Source: Gnetum montanum (lineage: Eukaryota > Streptophyta > Gnetopsida > Gnetales > Gnetaceae). Taken from it: 64,000 nt of DNA. The position numbers were made by a program, and so were the translations under genes. Of the stretch, positions 33,830-45,600 are shown in pieces. The notes below the pieces were generated by a model. That model saw nothing but the letters and a program-made list of their open reading frames with translations. It searched no databases and had not been told where the DNA came from. The stretch spans positions 29,179-93,178 of the forward strand of contig MNCI01016282.1 of the NCBI GenBank assembly GCA_015680685.1. The letters run 5' to 3'. Position 1 is the first letter of the stretch, and each line of letters begins with the position of its first letter.

Positions 33830-36800
33830 ATGTGTCATTTCATCTATACTAACTAAGGCTCATGTAGAAAGAAAATGGGCAGGTTTTAACAATAAATCAA
33901 CTATGATAATAATAGCATCACAACCACTCTAGTTCCATGTTTAAAGGATAATTAAATCCATGTCAATCATCTTCCAATTCCACTAAGGAATCTCATGGGA
34001 TTGTAAATAACTACCAACCCTTTAGTGCTCCATCTTTACCTACTAAAATCAAAGACTAAGAAACATGCTCATCTACATCATTTTTTATGTCAAACCATCA
34101 ATACATCTACTATAATAAATCTTCTCATTGCTTGAATGTGTATGATGCTTGCTCATGTGAACCTTATCCATCAATCAAGATTGCATAGTCATGGGGAAAA
34201 AAAGCTAATCACTATGTCTTAACATATCTTAGCTATGCATGGAGAAAGATACATTATTAGTAGCCTACTACCTCAACTTTAGGGATCATAAATCATGTTT
34301 CTACTACACATACATCTCATCATATGTATCAAGCTATATGATAAGCTACAAAGTCTACTAGATACTTTAGCAAATGCATATATTACCTAGTTACTCCTCA
34401 TAGGTCTTTAATAGATGGTGAAATTCAAATTAGTGAATAACTTTATTTATATATGTTATAATAGGTTCAACTATTATTAACTCATAATATACTAAAGGCT
34501 CTTATGATTATTTCATACAATCACATGCTTCCCATAGAGATAATTATGTCAAATCTTTAAAGCAAACACCACAACTTTCAATTCTAAATCATGTACTAGA
34601 TAATGAGTTTCATGAAACTATAATTGATTAGAAGCATATGCTACAACCTATTGATCCTACATCTATATGCAATCAAACCTAGCTTCCAATGCATCAATGT
34701 AATCATCAAGGAATAATCTAGTATGAATAATATTGACAATGAAGCTTTTATCAACATATGTTGTAACTCATTAACGGTTATCCAATAAGCTAATATCCTA
34801 GAAAAATTAGTATCCTTCCATAACAAGAAAGTTAAAGGATATGCTATCTGAGAAAAATACTTCACAAAACTATATTAATAACTAGCTAGGCCCAAAAAAC
34901 TCCAAATCTCCAACATCAACTATGAAACTAGCCAATTGCATACCATTGTAAGCTTAGTTAGATCCATATAAATACTAACACCTAATACCACATGTCCCAA
35001 AAATTTGATTTCTGACAATCAAAAGGCATACTTGAATGGTGAAGCATATGAGTAGTACTCTTGCAGAGTTTGAAAAATTGTCAACAATTGCTATGCATAT
35101 GAATAATCATCAAAATAAATTTTAATGATGTCATCTATAAACATAATCATCAATTGATTCAAAAATATCTACAAGATATTATTTAGGAGATGTATAAAAA
35201 CTTATGTCGTATATGTTAATCCAAATAGAAGCACCAAAAACTCATAATGATCATACCAAGTCCTAAATGCTACCTTTGATACATCTTGCTCCTGAGACTC
35301 ATACCTAATAATAGTCAAATATGAGATTAGTCTTTAATAATATATAAGCTTCTTAAAGAAGATAAAACAACCTATCAATGCATGATAGAGGATATTTATT
35401 CTTCATTGTCATCTAATTTAGTTACCAATAATTGATATACAATCATAGACTCTCACCCTTAATTTTAATAACTATCACTAATATGTCACATGTAGACTTA
35501 TGGGGATGAATGAAGTATTTTCTCATTCACTTCTATAGCTAAGTCTTTAACTCTACTAAATCAATTGAAGATATTTTGTGTGAAGAATTAGAGATAGACT
35601 CTATACTAGGCCTTAGCTTGATTTCAAACTCACTGCCATTTTTTGATACGAACCTTATAACTCTTAATGAAATACATTTGGAAACTTCCAAGTCATTTAA
35701 ATCTTCTCTATCTTCATCATCTCTAAATTATATATCAAAATCATATAATGCACATGCCCATTTCAAAACATTATGTGGAACATTCATGAAGAAATCAAAT
35801 TTATCCACACAAATCTCAAATAATTCTACTCCTATATCTACATATCATATACCATTTACAATGTTAAAAATATTTTGTCAATAGTCCAAACTAACACAAA
35901 ATTTCAATATCTACTTTACCTCCAAAATTATATCATACATCCCAAGATCTATAACATGTAAGTCACTAATCCACAGGGCACCCTACAAATCTACAAATAC
36001 ACTTGCACACCTAATTAACTCAAGTTTCATACCCCATAGCAAAAAATAATAACCTTGAATGAAGGTCATGACACACAATATCTAACTAATGAATAATGCA
36101 AATTATTTACAAGTAAACGACTAGTATCAAGATCAAATAAAATCAACACAAAAGATTTAAGATCATATGTTCTACCTCCATTACTATGTTGGATTGTACT
36201 TTTAATGTTTAATCCACTAGAGGATACACATGTCTCTAGGTTCTTTTTCTAGCATCATTTAGCTAAGTGGTTGGTACATCACATTTTTCATGCACTAATG
36301 ATCTCTAATCTCAGTCATCTACTTCTCTACCTCCACCTACCTGCTTTAAGAAATCGTTAGCTTGATGTTTTAACTACCAATAAGTATAGTAGTTCTAGAA
36401 ACTCCTCAACATATGCCCTACCTAACTACATCTAAAATATACAAGGGATCCATCTCTTGATCTAGTCCTTAATCATTCATCAACACCAAGTAGTATCGAC
36501 TAACTAGATTTGCTATAAAAATATACATTCCTTTATATCAAAAGCTTCCCTTAACTCCTCTAATCCTTTGGCTACTATTAGAGGATCCTTGATGTTATCA
36601 AAAGTAGAAATTCATAGTTTCTAAAACTACTCTACCAAATACCTATTAATAAGATACCTAGTCTAATCACCAACACCATCACTTCCACTACAACTACTCT
36701 ACTAGCTTCCTCTTGATAAAATACCTCTCTCATTACTAGAGTGGTAGTACCTCCAACTATGTGTTGCTATAGGAAGTAAAACAACTATTTATCAATATTT

Positions 36801-36950
36801 GCTTAGCTACTCTTAGAACCATTTCCAACTGACTTTAAAGGTCACTCTATTTATACATAAGACTTATCGAGCTCTCATACCCTACTAGCATCAGAATCAC
36901 ATCTACCAAACATCTCCCTAACCTAAAATCATAAGTAGGTAAGTACCCTG
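33830..36950 (-). pseudogene. Minus-strand chromovirus-type gag-pol relic
   Basis: A Ty3/gypsy polyprotein reading leftward and heavily mutated. From the 5' side: a gag zinc knuckle with one Cys, Gly-His and changed flanking Cys (YFRC..VGHMLRSF, about 36,445-36,395). The reverse transcriptase box FIDD is intact at 35,141-35,130. The KYFSQIAYPLTFLLWKDTNF block (about 34,862-34,800) precedes RNase H. RNase H remnants lie near 34,600, and the integrase zinc-finger region (QVKMEH, WNWKMIDMDLI) at about 34,060-33,940. The QVKMEH pattern is typical of Tekay/Del-like chromoviruses. Stops occur about every 20 codons. The 36,446-36,950 part is the expected gag position but shows nothing clear. Confidence 0.65.
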
Positions 36951-36973
36951 ATGAGTATATCAACTTAGCTTCT

Positions 36974-37760
36974 TGATGTAATTATCATTCTCAATGTATC
37001 TTAGGAGTCTTAAGAAGTGTATGTTTATGTTTTAGAGTCTTTTAAATGTATTTTTTCTTGTTTTTAGGGTTTGGGCGAGCAACTACAGACTTCTGCAAAT
37101 CACAAGCAATTGTAGTTTAAAACTATGAGCTAATACAGGTCATAATAAGTTCTAATCAATTGTCATAATTTCTAAATTTTAATTTGAAATTAGTCATAAT
37201 TATCAGTGAAATATAGAATAAATATGATGTTTTACTAGTGTGAGATTATTGCAAGACAAAATTACTTGTATTTTAAAAAAATATATGTTTCAACAAGGAT
37301 GAACATTTTAAAGGGAAGACCAATAATCATAGAATTCTAAGGCATTATTATAGTTATAAAAAATTGAAGGTGACATAAGAAATAGTGTTAATTACTAAGA
37401 GTGTTCTAAGAAAGTACATGAATAAATCTTGTAGCTCTCCTTGAGCATTGTAAGTGAATAATCATCATCTTAATGGTCCTTCTTGTATTATGAAACTGGA
37501 GTGAGGTTTTAGTTGATTATCTATCCTTGGAAAATGTTATATTTCCATTTATACATTATATTTCATTTCATTGAGCAAGAATAAAGTTCTTTTTCTTTTT
37601 CTTATTTAACTACTTCTTGTTTGGGATTTATACACTAAAGTGAGCTTATGTTGTGGAATCCAAAGAAGCTTGATATTAAGGTGCTTGGTTTAGAATATGA
37701 TTCAATTGAAGTAGAGAATCTTTATCACCAATAGATCATCATCATGGCTTAACATTATCA
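36974..37760 (+). repeat. LTR-like repeat, left copy of the outer element
   Basis: It starts TGATGTAATTAT. It aligns over about 690 bases with 62,752-63,527: shared words include TCTTGATGTAATTAT, GTGTATGTTT, TTTTTAGG.TTTGG, ACATGATGTTT-like blocks and TTAGTTGATTATCTATCCTTGG. The end at about 37,760 (TTATCA) is chosen because a degenerate iMet primer site follows. The two copies are clearly diverged. I interpret them as the LTRs of the plus-strand chromovirus-like element whose gag-pol lies at 58,231-62,690. Confidence 0.6.
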
Positions 37761-37764
37761 TTTT

Positions 37765-37776
37765 TGTTGTTAGAGC
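37765..37776 (+). other. Possible degenerate iMet primer binding site
   Basis: TGTTGTTAGAGC matches the usual TGGTATCAGAGC at 9 of 12 positions, and lies where the left LTR-like repeat should end. Confidence 0.35.
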
Positions 37777-38440
37777 TAGACAATGAAATCTAAATTTCTT
37801 ACAATATTTAACATATTGAAAAAGCATGAGAAAGAGATGATATTCTTAAAATAGATGATAAATGATGATATTATTTTAGACATTAAAATAAACTAAAATA
37901 GATAATACATATAATATAATAATATTGATGAGACTTCATGAAATATCCAAATAAAATAGCACACAATATTTATATGTTAAGAGAAACAAAATAAATCAAT
38001 CTTGAGGGAGATGTAATAAAAATAAGTTAAGGTAAAATATACAAATTACCTCTTGAGGACATTATAACAAAGAACTCTTTACTTAACTCCATATGATGGA
38101 GGAGTTCCTCATCTTGCATCTTGAGGAGATGCTAATAATGCACTCTTTACTCTACTTCATACAAAATGGAGAATTTCTTAGATTCTCTTAGATTGCTCAA
38201 GTTACAACTACAACATCAAACATATGCACATGATAATAATAAAAATGAAGGCTTGGAGGTGGATGTTCTTAAGAGGATCCTCCACCTCTTGAATAGATCA
38301 CTTCTCACTTGACTCTTTCTTCTTCTCAATAAAATGTCCTCTTGGATCTCTAGGATGTGTATTGTACATATCACATACCCAATCAAACACCTTCTTATAT
38401 AGCTCTTGGAGGGTGGCTAACTCAACATTTTTTAAGGTAG
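37777..38440. other. 5' internal region of outer element; minus-strand coding-like patch
   Basis: Mostly AT-rich and non-coding. At about 38,430-38,270 the minus strand reads ELYKKVFDWVCDMYNTHPRD and onward for some 50 codons before a stop. That looks like real protein but I cannot assign it. It may belong to an older sequence into which the surrounding elements inserted. Confidence 0.3.
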
Positions 38441-38445
38441 GTAAT
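38441..38445. other. Target site duplication GTAAT, left copy
   Basis: GTAAT immediately precedes LTR 1. The identical five bases follow LTR 3 at 57,608-57,612. Five bases is the usual duplication length for Ty3/gypsy integrases. Confidence 0.75.
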
Positions 38446-39301
38446 TGATGAATCACATTTTTCATAACTTCGATATCAGGTACTCAATATTGGAGCCTTG
38501 ACATCAGGTATCTGATGTCAGAGTGTAGGACGTGATGTTGAATATCTAATATTACAGGGTATACATAGCCTATAAATATAGCACTTGGGCTCACTAATTT
38601 CATATCAATTTTTTTCATAGTTAATGAAGCTCTTGTTTTTTGTTTTCTCCAGAGTTAGAATATTTTTTGAGTACCTGCAGTAGGAGTCTAAGTGTGTATG
38701 AATCTTTGTTCGAACACTGATGTACCTAAGCACAACAGGGTGATGGGAATAAAAATGAACCCTTTTGATAATCCTTGAAACATTGAGAATATATTAATGT
38801 TTTCATTAATGCACCTTATTTTCATGCATTTTACTTTAATACATTTAAATTAAGCAATTAATTTCTAGTTGTTAATGAACACAAGCATGACCACTTTGAG
38901 CATACATATAGTGCTTAATAACCCATCAACGCTTAACGTTTGGTAACCTAGCAACATTCTATTTATTTAGGATGTGTCCAGGAAAGTGGGAGGGGTACAT
39001 GTGTTAGGATAGCTAGAAAGTAAATAAATTTGAGCTTAAATTACTTACCTTTCATTCTTATTGTAGGAAATTAAACTTATAAAACATAAAATGAGAAAAA
39101 CCATTACCTCAATTACACTTAAACCATATCCTTGAGCTTCACAAGTGTAGTTGGGAAGACAAGAACATTCTCAACATCCATGTCACTTCCTAGAGGAACT
39201 AGTACATTGGAGAATTATAGGTTGATGGAATTCAACTAGATTGCATGTGAATACCTTAGTGATTCATATGGTTGGATGTAGGAGTAACTTGCCACTCATC
39301 A
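38446..39301 (+). repeat. LTR 1 of the Athila-like array
   Basis: 856 bases, TGATGAATCACA...CACTCATCA. TATA box TATAAATA at 38,571-38,578. U3 contains GATATC-type near-palindromes. Against LTR 3 I counted roughly 20 differences in a 170-base stretch (38,746-38,915), so the copies are old. A TTGG step leads into the primer site. Confidence 0.85.
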
Positions 39302-39302
39302 T

Positions 39303-39320
39303 TGGTGCCATTACTGAGGA
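39303..39320 (+). other. Primer binding site, internal region 1 (tRNA-Asp-like)
   Basis: TGGTGCCATTACTGAGGA lies one base after LTR 1. The Athila/Tat tRNA-Asp site is TGGCGCCGTTGCCGGGGA; the differences are C-to-T or G-to-A changes, consistent with methylation decay. Confidence 0.7.
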
Positions 39321-39473
39321 CGTTTTGGTTATTTTGTGTGCTATCTAGGATTTAGTAAAAATCATTCAAAATCATTGGAAAAAACCTTAGATTCATATCA
39401 TATTTTACAATTACTACAAAAATTTCTAAAAGCACGCTTCATTTTTATCTTTTCTAATTGAAAATTTCTTCTT

Positions 39474-41283
39474 CTCATAGGAGTGCTTCTCTGCCCAATT
39501 TTAATGACCTCATTAGCTAGTGCCTCAACAATATTAAATGGTGTATTCCCATCCTGATGAGTATGTACCCAACTTCACCTTCATCCTACATCAAGATCAA
39601 CAGTTGTGGTGGCATGACATGGAGTGCAACATTGTGTTGTTGGCCAACTGATCCATTCCTATAATGCTCCAAAAAATGCTTATACAATGGGATCTCTAGG
39701 AAAGTCATGTTGAGTATGTTGTGCAAGATAGTGATGCCAAGGATTATCATTCCACTGAGGCACAACGTCTTCGAGATTGCCAGTTAGAACAATGCCATCA
39801 ATTATGAAGAGAAAAGAATTTAATGATTTCCCATTCCTGCTGTACCAAAATAATGGTGGGGAACCCTTCTCTGAAGATTTTCCATCCAGTGAAATTCCTC
39901 TCTTTGACTTTGGTGATGGAGGCAAAAACTAGAACTTTTCATCCATAATTCACAATCCTAATTTTGGTAAGAATGGATGCAATGACAAATAAGGATCCAA
40001 AGGGATAAGTCAAGGCAAGGATGTAGACAAAAAACAAGATCGTGATCATGGTCACAATTGCCAAAAAAGTGGTAGCAGGCACCATGATGGTGATGGCCCT
40101 CCATCTTCACCTTCATTGTTGTCTTTTTCTTCTAGCTTTGATCATAACTACAGAGTACATGGCTATGATGGAGGTGACCAAAATGACCAATAGAACAAAA
40201 ATGATCAAAGGGACCATTGTGAAAGGTAAGATCAAGGATGCAAACATTCAAGAGAGGCACATCACCATGAATGAAGGGGTAGTAGAGGGCATCGTAGGCA
40301 CCATGATCATGGCCTCAATGATCCTTTACTTGCTACCCAAAGTACGCTTAATATTTTAGAGGTAGTATGAATTCCAAAAAGCCATGTGAAAGATAGTCAA
40401 ATAAAAAGGCTAGACATGAACAATATTCCTTGGTTTGACAGAGGATATAACTCTAATCCATAGAACCATCTCCAAGCTTTTCAAGATGCATGTGCCTTGT
40501 AGAACATAGAGAATGAGTGGTGAAAACTTAAGTTGTTCCCAAGGACACTCATTAAAGAAGTAGAGAACTGGTACTGGTCCTTAGAGTCAAAATCTATCAG
40601 ATGATGGAGTACCATGCTTGAATTATTTAACGATAATTATCAAACATACTCTAGAGTGTCCAACTTGAGAAGGAAAATCAAAGGATGGAAGCAAGGAATA
40701 CATGAACCCTTGGATGCTGTCATTGATTAATACTATTCCTTAATGCACAAATGTCCTAGCCATGATTATTCTCAACTAGATCAACTTCACCACATTGTAA
40801 ATGGGCTACAATTAGAAACAAGGAGAACCCTTCGTGTCTATGCCCAAGGGTGACTATCAAAATTAAGTGCCCATCAAATCAAAGACTAATTGAGTAGGTA
40901 GCTAAAGAGGAGGTTGAATTAAGAAAAAGAGAAAGTGTAAAATAGTACAACCATGATCCTTCCATTCGCAAGAGGAAGATTCGATTCTATGATAGTGAGG
41001 AAGAATCCACACTTGATGAGGTGATAAATAGGAAAACCTTGTCACTCCAAAAATTTAAATCTAAAATTATGGCCAAGGTTGATCAATTATGGGACTCCAT
41101 GGATAGCAAATTTCAAGGTATCTTAAAAATTGCTGAAGAGTCCAAAGAACAAGGTAGTGATCGTGAGCACAGGAGGTGCAAGGAAGTTGAACGTGCCTAT
41201 CAAAAAGGTAAGGACAAGATTGCTGCAATAGAAGAATTTGTGGAAAGAGAATCAAATGATGATGGTGGGTGTGATGTTTGCTA
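39474..41283 (+). pseudogene. Athila-like gag, copy 1
   Basis: Capsid gene, the counterpart of 48,576-50,403. The start codon of copy 2 corresponds to ATT at 39,474-39,476 here, so initiation is lost. Coding-like blocks: the N-terminal region to about 39,930 with a stop after GDGGKN, a His/Asp/Ser-rich spacer (about 39,950-40,300), a gag core (about 40,430-40,860), then a Lys/Glu-rich helical part with an open stretch at 41,021-41,283. Several stops and shifts make it non-coding. The spacer differs in length and composition from ordinary plant gag proteins. Confidence 0.7.
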
Positions 41284-42440
41284 GTATGAACATCCTAAGG
41301 GATGTTACCCCATAGTGTCACACTGACAGGAGTCTGGGATGTATTCTTTGAATTCAAGACTAACACAAAGGCAAACATCCATAAGATTACCTTATCCTCA
41401 AGGTAATTCTAAGTAGTTATACTAGAAACAACTATATTATCCCAATGGAACTCCACCACAACCATATAACCAATATTAATAGTAGCAGCAACCACAATCA
41501 TGGGCACTGGGGCCACCAAGGTAGCAATACCCTTACAGACAACCTGATCCATTTGGATACTACATTGAGCAACCCCTATCTCCACGTGACTCCTCCAGTC
41601 TCATTTCTAATTTTCAATCTCACTACCATCCTTCTAATTATTATCAAACTCATTCTCCGCATGCAAGAAGGGATACCACCTTTTACCTTTATCATCCTCC
41701 TATTCTTACACATCTTCCTCCTCCAACTACATAGCTACCACCTACTCCACCTATGGAAGGTAAACTACCAGCTCAACTACAATAATGCAACACTACTAAG
41801 GCCATTAACCTATGACTGGTTAATCATTTGAGTGGTTTGGATACTCAATAAAAGAAAGGACCTTTCTTCCAACCACACAATGCACCTAAGCCCTCAAATA
41901 CACCTATGATTAACAATCTTATCCCTTTGTCTTCCTCTATATCAAATTCCTTTGAGTCCCCTTCAAACCAAACATTACCTAGGATCCATACTATTATGGA
42001 TACTCATGTTGTATCTAATTAGATCTGTGCTAGAAACCTTCCTCAAAAGCTAGTAGATCTTGGAAGCCCTCTAATTTATTTGTTGATTGTTAGGAATGAA
42101 TCATGCAAAGCTCTTCTCGACTTAGGTTCCAGTGTCAACCTAATCTTTCATGAGATGTATACTACATGGAACCTGCCTCCCTTAAAGAAGAGTAATATCA
42201 TATTAGAATTTGTATACTAGTCCATCACTATCCCATTAGGGTTGGTAGAAGACATTGTGACCACTGTCTGTGAGTAATTTTATCCTACCGATTTTCTAGT
42301 GATCAAAGTGGAGAACTACAAAGGGGATTTTCCAATCATTATGGAAAGGGCATGGCTTAGCACCATTGATACAAGAATGGGCATTAGAGATATTTACTTG
42401 GAAATATACAAAATAAATGCATTCAGAAAGATTGAGAAGA
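41284..42440 (+). pseudogene. Athila-like gag-protease spacer and aspartic protease, copy 1
   Basis: The first part (about 41,400-41,930) is Gln/Pro/Tyr/Ser-rich in the coding frame and looks disordered. The protease follows with ALLDLGSSVNLIFHEMY; active-site Asp-Leu-Gly at 42,119-42,127 keeps D and G. VENYKGDFPIIM (about 42,310) stands for the usual C-terminal IILGRP region. Stops near 42,220 and 42,275 interrupt it. About 90 codons separate the two landmarks, normal for retropepsins of this group. Confidence 0.7.
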
Positions 42441-43019
42441 AGTAATTTTCATGCATCACATACAGTGATACAAGGTGCAGTTATGTGTAGAAACTCTCAA
42501 GTGCAAAACAAGCATCTATCTATGCATACATGTAGTGTGCACCAGAAGCAAAAATTCAAAATTTTCTATACATAACAACCACAAAATAGGACACCCAATG
42601 GCTAACCACTAATTTTGAGAGTAGCACACTTTACATGGAATTGATTTAGAGCCTGACATGTGCATATGTTGCAGGCATGGATGAACTAGAGCAAGTTCAT
42701 CACCAACTCTCTGATGATGCAAATGATAATACCTATTGTGAAGAGTTAGAACTTCTTGAAAATTTTAAGCAAGTGCCCCTTGAACTAATAACACTACCAT
42801 TTTGAATAGAATATGTATTTTAAAAAAATGGAAAGTTGGTCATAATCAATGCAAATCTTGCTCCAAAATAGAAGAAAATGCTATTGAATGTAGTTGAAAA
42901 ATGGTCAATAGCCTTTACTTGGTCATATCCTAAACCCACAGGGATTGATCCTAGGGTATGCTAGCATTGCATCTACACTAATCTGACCATAAATCCATAT
43001 AGCCACAAAGGTAATTGAA

Positions 43020-44250
43020 TCCCAAACTAAAATAGATCGTCAAAGAGGAAATTAAACAACTCCTCAAGCTAGGGTTCATTTATCCCATTATGAATAATGA
43101 GTGGGTTAGTCCACTCATGATTGTGCCAAATAAAGGTGGCAAGTGGCGAGTCTACATCAATTTTTAGCTGCTAAATATTGCAACATTCAAGGATCATTTT
43201 CTATTGCCATTTGTTGATCAAGTGTTAGCCATAATATCTAGGCATTGCTACTACAGTTTTCTAGATGGTTATAGCGGTTATAAATGAATTTAAATTCCAC
43301 CAGAGGACCAGGAAAAGAAAACATTCATGAGTCCTTAGGGGAATTTTTCATATCAAAAGATGACATTTCATTTCTGCAATGCTCTTGCTACATTCCAATG
43401 CCTAGTTCTAAGCATTTTTCAATAGCAAATTGAAAGTCGTATGGAAGTCTTCATGGATGACTTCTCCACTTATGAAGCTACATTTGAGAAAGCCTTGGAC
43501 CACCTTGAGTAAGTGCTAAAATGATGTGTTGAAACAAACTTGTGGCTTAATTGGCAAAAAAGTCATCTAATGGTCCAAGAAGGCATTGTATTGGGGCATA
43601 GAATATCACAAGAAAGAACTAGGATAGACCTTCGAAAAATAAGGGCCATCTAAGGAATAACCCACCAACTCATAACTATCAAAGATGTTTGATCATTCTT
43701 TGGACATACTAGCTACTACTAGCGATTCATAGAGAATTTTTCTAAGATTGCAAGGTTGTTGGTGAAGCTGACAAAGAAAGGTGCTTCATTTGTCTATACT
43801 ATAAAATGTGAAAAAGCATTCCAACGGCTAAAATAAAAACTTGTAGAAAATCCAATTCTACAAGCACCTAATTGGTCCAGACTATTTCATGTTATGATAG
43901 ATGCATCAAATTATGCCTTGGAAGCCATGCTTATACAGATGGATGATAAGAAATTTCCATAGTACATCCACTACACTAGCTAAAGCATTATGGATGAACA
44001 ACTGAACTACACCACCACAGAAAAGAAATTGATGGTAGTTTTGTTTGCTCTAGAGAAGTTTAGGAATTATGTTCTTAGATACAAGATTTTTTTGCACATG
44101 GACCACAGTGCCATCCACTTCTTGATGAACAAACTAATGGTAAGCCCCTGTGTCATATGGTGGTTGGTGATCTTGCAAGAATTCGATTTTACGATGGTAG
44201 ATTGAAACGGCATTGAGAATGTGATTGCTGACCACTTATCTCGGTTATGA
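43020..44250 (+). pseudogene. Athila-like reverse transcriptase and RNase H, copy 1
   Basis: In order: WVSPLMIVPNKGGKWRVYI (about 43,102), HFLLPFVDQVL, CYYSFLDGYSGY with the first Asp (about 43,250), LATFQCLVLSIF, and EVFMDDFSTYE with an intact FMDD box at 43,450-43,461. Then VQEGIVLGHRISQE (about 43,570) and the RNase H part: MIDASNYALEAML (about 43,898), LNYTTTEKKLMVVLFALEKFRNYV (from 44,002), MDHSAIHFLM and ADHLSRL (about 44,229). There are more than ten stops. Of the two array copies this one keeps its polymerase catalytic residues. Confidence 0.85.
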
Positions 44251-45600
44251 TGGGACAACAAAGAGGAAGAAAATCCACTATTTGATATGTTTCTTGATGA
44301 ATACCTCTTTGCTGGGGCTATAACTAAATAATTGTCCAATGAGCCTAAATGGCATGATGGCATTCTCACCTATCTTCTCATCCAAGAGATGCAACAAGTG
44401 TTGGACCATCAAAAGAAACAATAGCTTCTTCATGAGGTAAAACACTTCATGGAGATCAACAGACACTTCTACAAGGTGTGAACCAATGGCCTAGTTCGTT
44501 GGTGTATACCTGATGCTGATCAACTATGCATTCTCCAAGCTACTCATGAAGGTCCTTATAGAGAACACTATGCTGAGAGATTCATGACCATTAAAATCAT
44601 GATGGTAGGGTACTATTAGCCAACAATCTTTAGGGATGCTCACCATTACAACTGCTCGTATGAATGATGCCAATGAGATGGTGGAATAACTGCTCAAATG
44701 GAGTAATATCAACAATGAATTTAACCATTGGAATCCTTTTACATCTTAGGCATTTATTTCATGGGTCCCATAACACCCTTGTCAAATTAAAAGGCATACA
44801 TCATAGTTTTTGTTGACTATTGTATGAAATGGGTAGAACCAACAATTTTCATTGATTGTACATCTTCTACTACTACTTAGTTTGTACAAAAACATGTTGT
44901 AAATAGGTTTGGTGTGCCACATGCATTAATTCTTGATAATGAAACTCACTTTACTAGTACTACTTTTTATAAGCTCATGCAACGCTTGGGGGTTAAACAT
45001 AAACTCACAACATCCTACCATCCCCAAGCTAATGGTCAAGCTGAGGTTACCAATAGGGAAATCACAAGGATTCTAACAAGAATTGTTAGCAACTATAAGA
45101 AAGACTAGAGCATAAAACTCAATGATGCCCTTTAGGCATACCGCTCAACATGGAAACTTCCTATAGGCTATTTGCCCTATGAGCTTATGTATGGAAAATT
45201 ACCAACATTTCCTATTCAATTTGAGCTCCATACACTTTCAATAGCTTGTGATCTCGACCAATGACTCTAGCATAAAAAAAAAGACCAATGAATCCCAACT
45301 TGCTAGATGAAAATTGATTGGTAGCTCTATCATCTAACAAGTTGCACAAAAAGTGTCATAACCTTAAAATCAAGAAAAGTCAAATTTCAACTAGAAGATA
45401 AGGTTCTCTACTAGAACCTCGTACATGTACCTCAATGAAGTAAGTTCCAAATGTTGTAGGAAGGACCTTACATCATTTATAAAAATTTTTATTTTGGGGC
45501 CATAATGATCTACAAACTTGAAAGCCCAGACAAGAAATAGCTTATCAACATCCAACAAGTCAAACCTTTCCATGAGCATAAGTTAGCTAAGACAACAAAT
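44251..45600 (+). pseudogene. Athila-like integrase, copy 1
   Basis: The N-terminal zinc-binding region is degenerate (EGPYREHYAERF near 44,550; E-stop-C-Q at about 44,663, where CGA codons have become TGA). The catalytic core has GIYFMGPI (about 44,750), in which the first Asp is Tyr; LILDNETHF (about 44,928) with the second Asp kept; and NGQAEVTNREI (about 45,030) with Glu kept. An open stretch covers 44,914-45,108. The C-terminal region continues to VKPFHEHKLA (about 45,565). One catalytic residue and several codons are lost. Confidence 0.8.

Noticed and set aside
35576-35884. Plus-strand 102-codon ORF
   Set aside because: Opposite strand to the minus-strand chromovirus relic, Ser-rich and low complexity, no motif.
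40042-40359. Hydrophobic ORF and its counterpart at 49,003-49,476
   Set aside because: Out of frame with gag; both arise from the repeated His/Asp/Ser spacer read in another frame.
41445-41831. Leu/Ile-rich ORF resembling a membrane protein, also at 50,562-50,888
   Set aside because: Shadow of the Gln/Pro/Tyr-rich gag-protease spacer in the coding frame.
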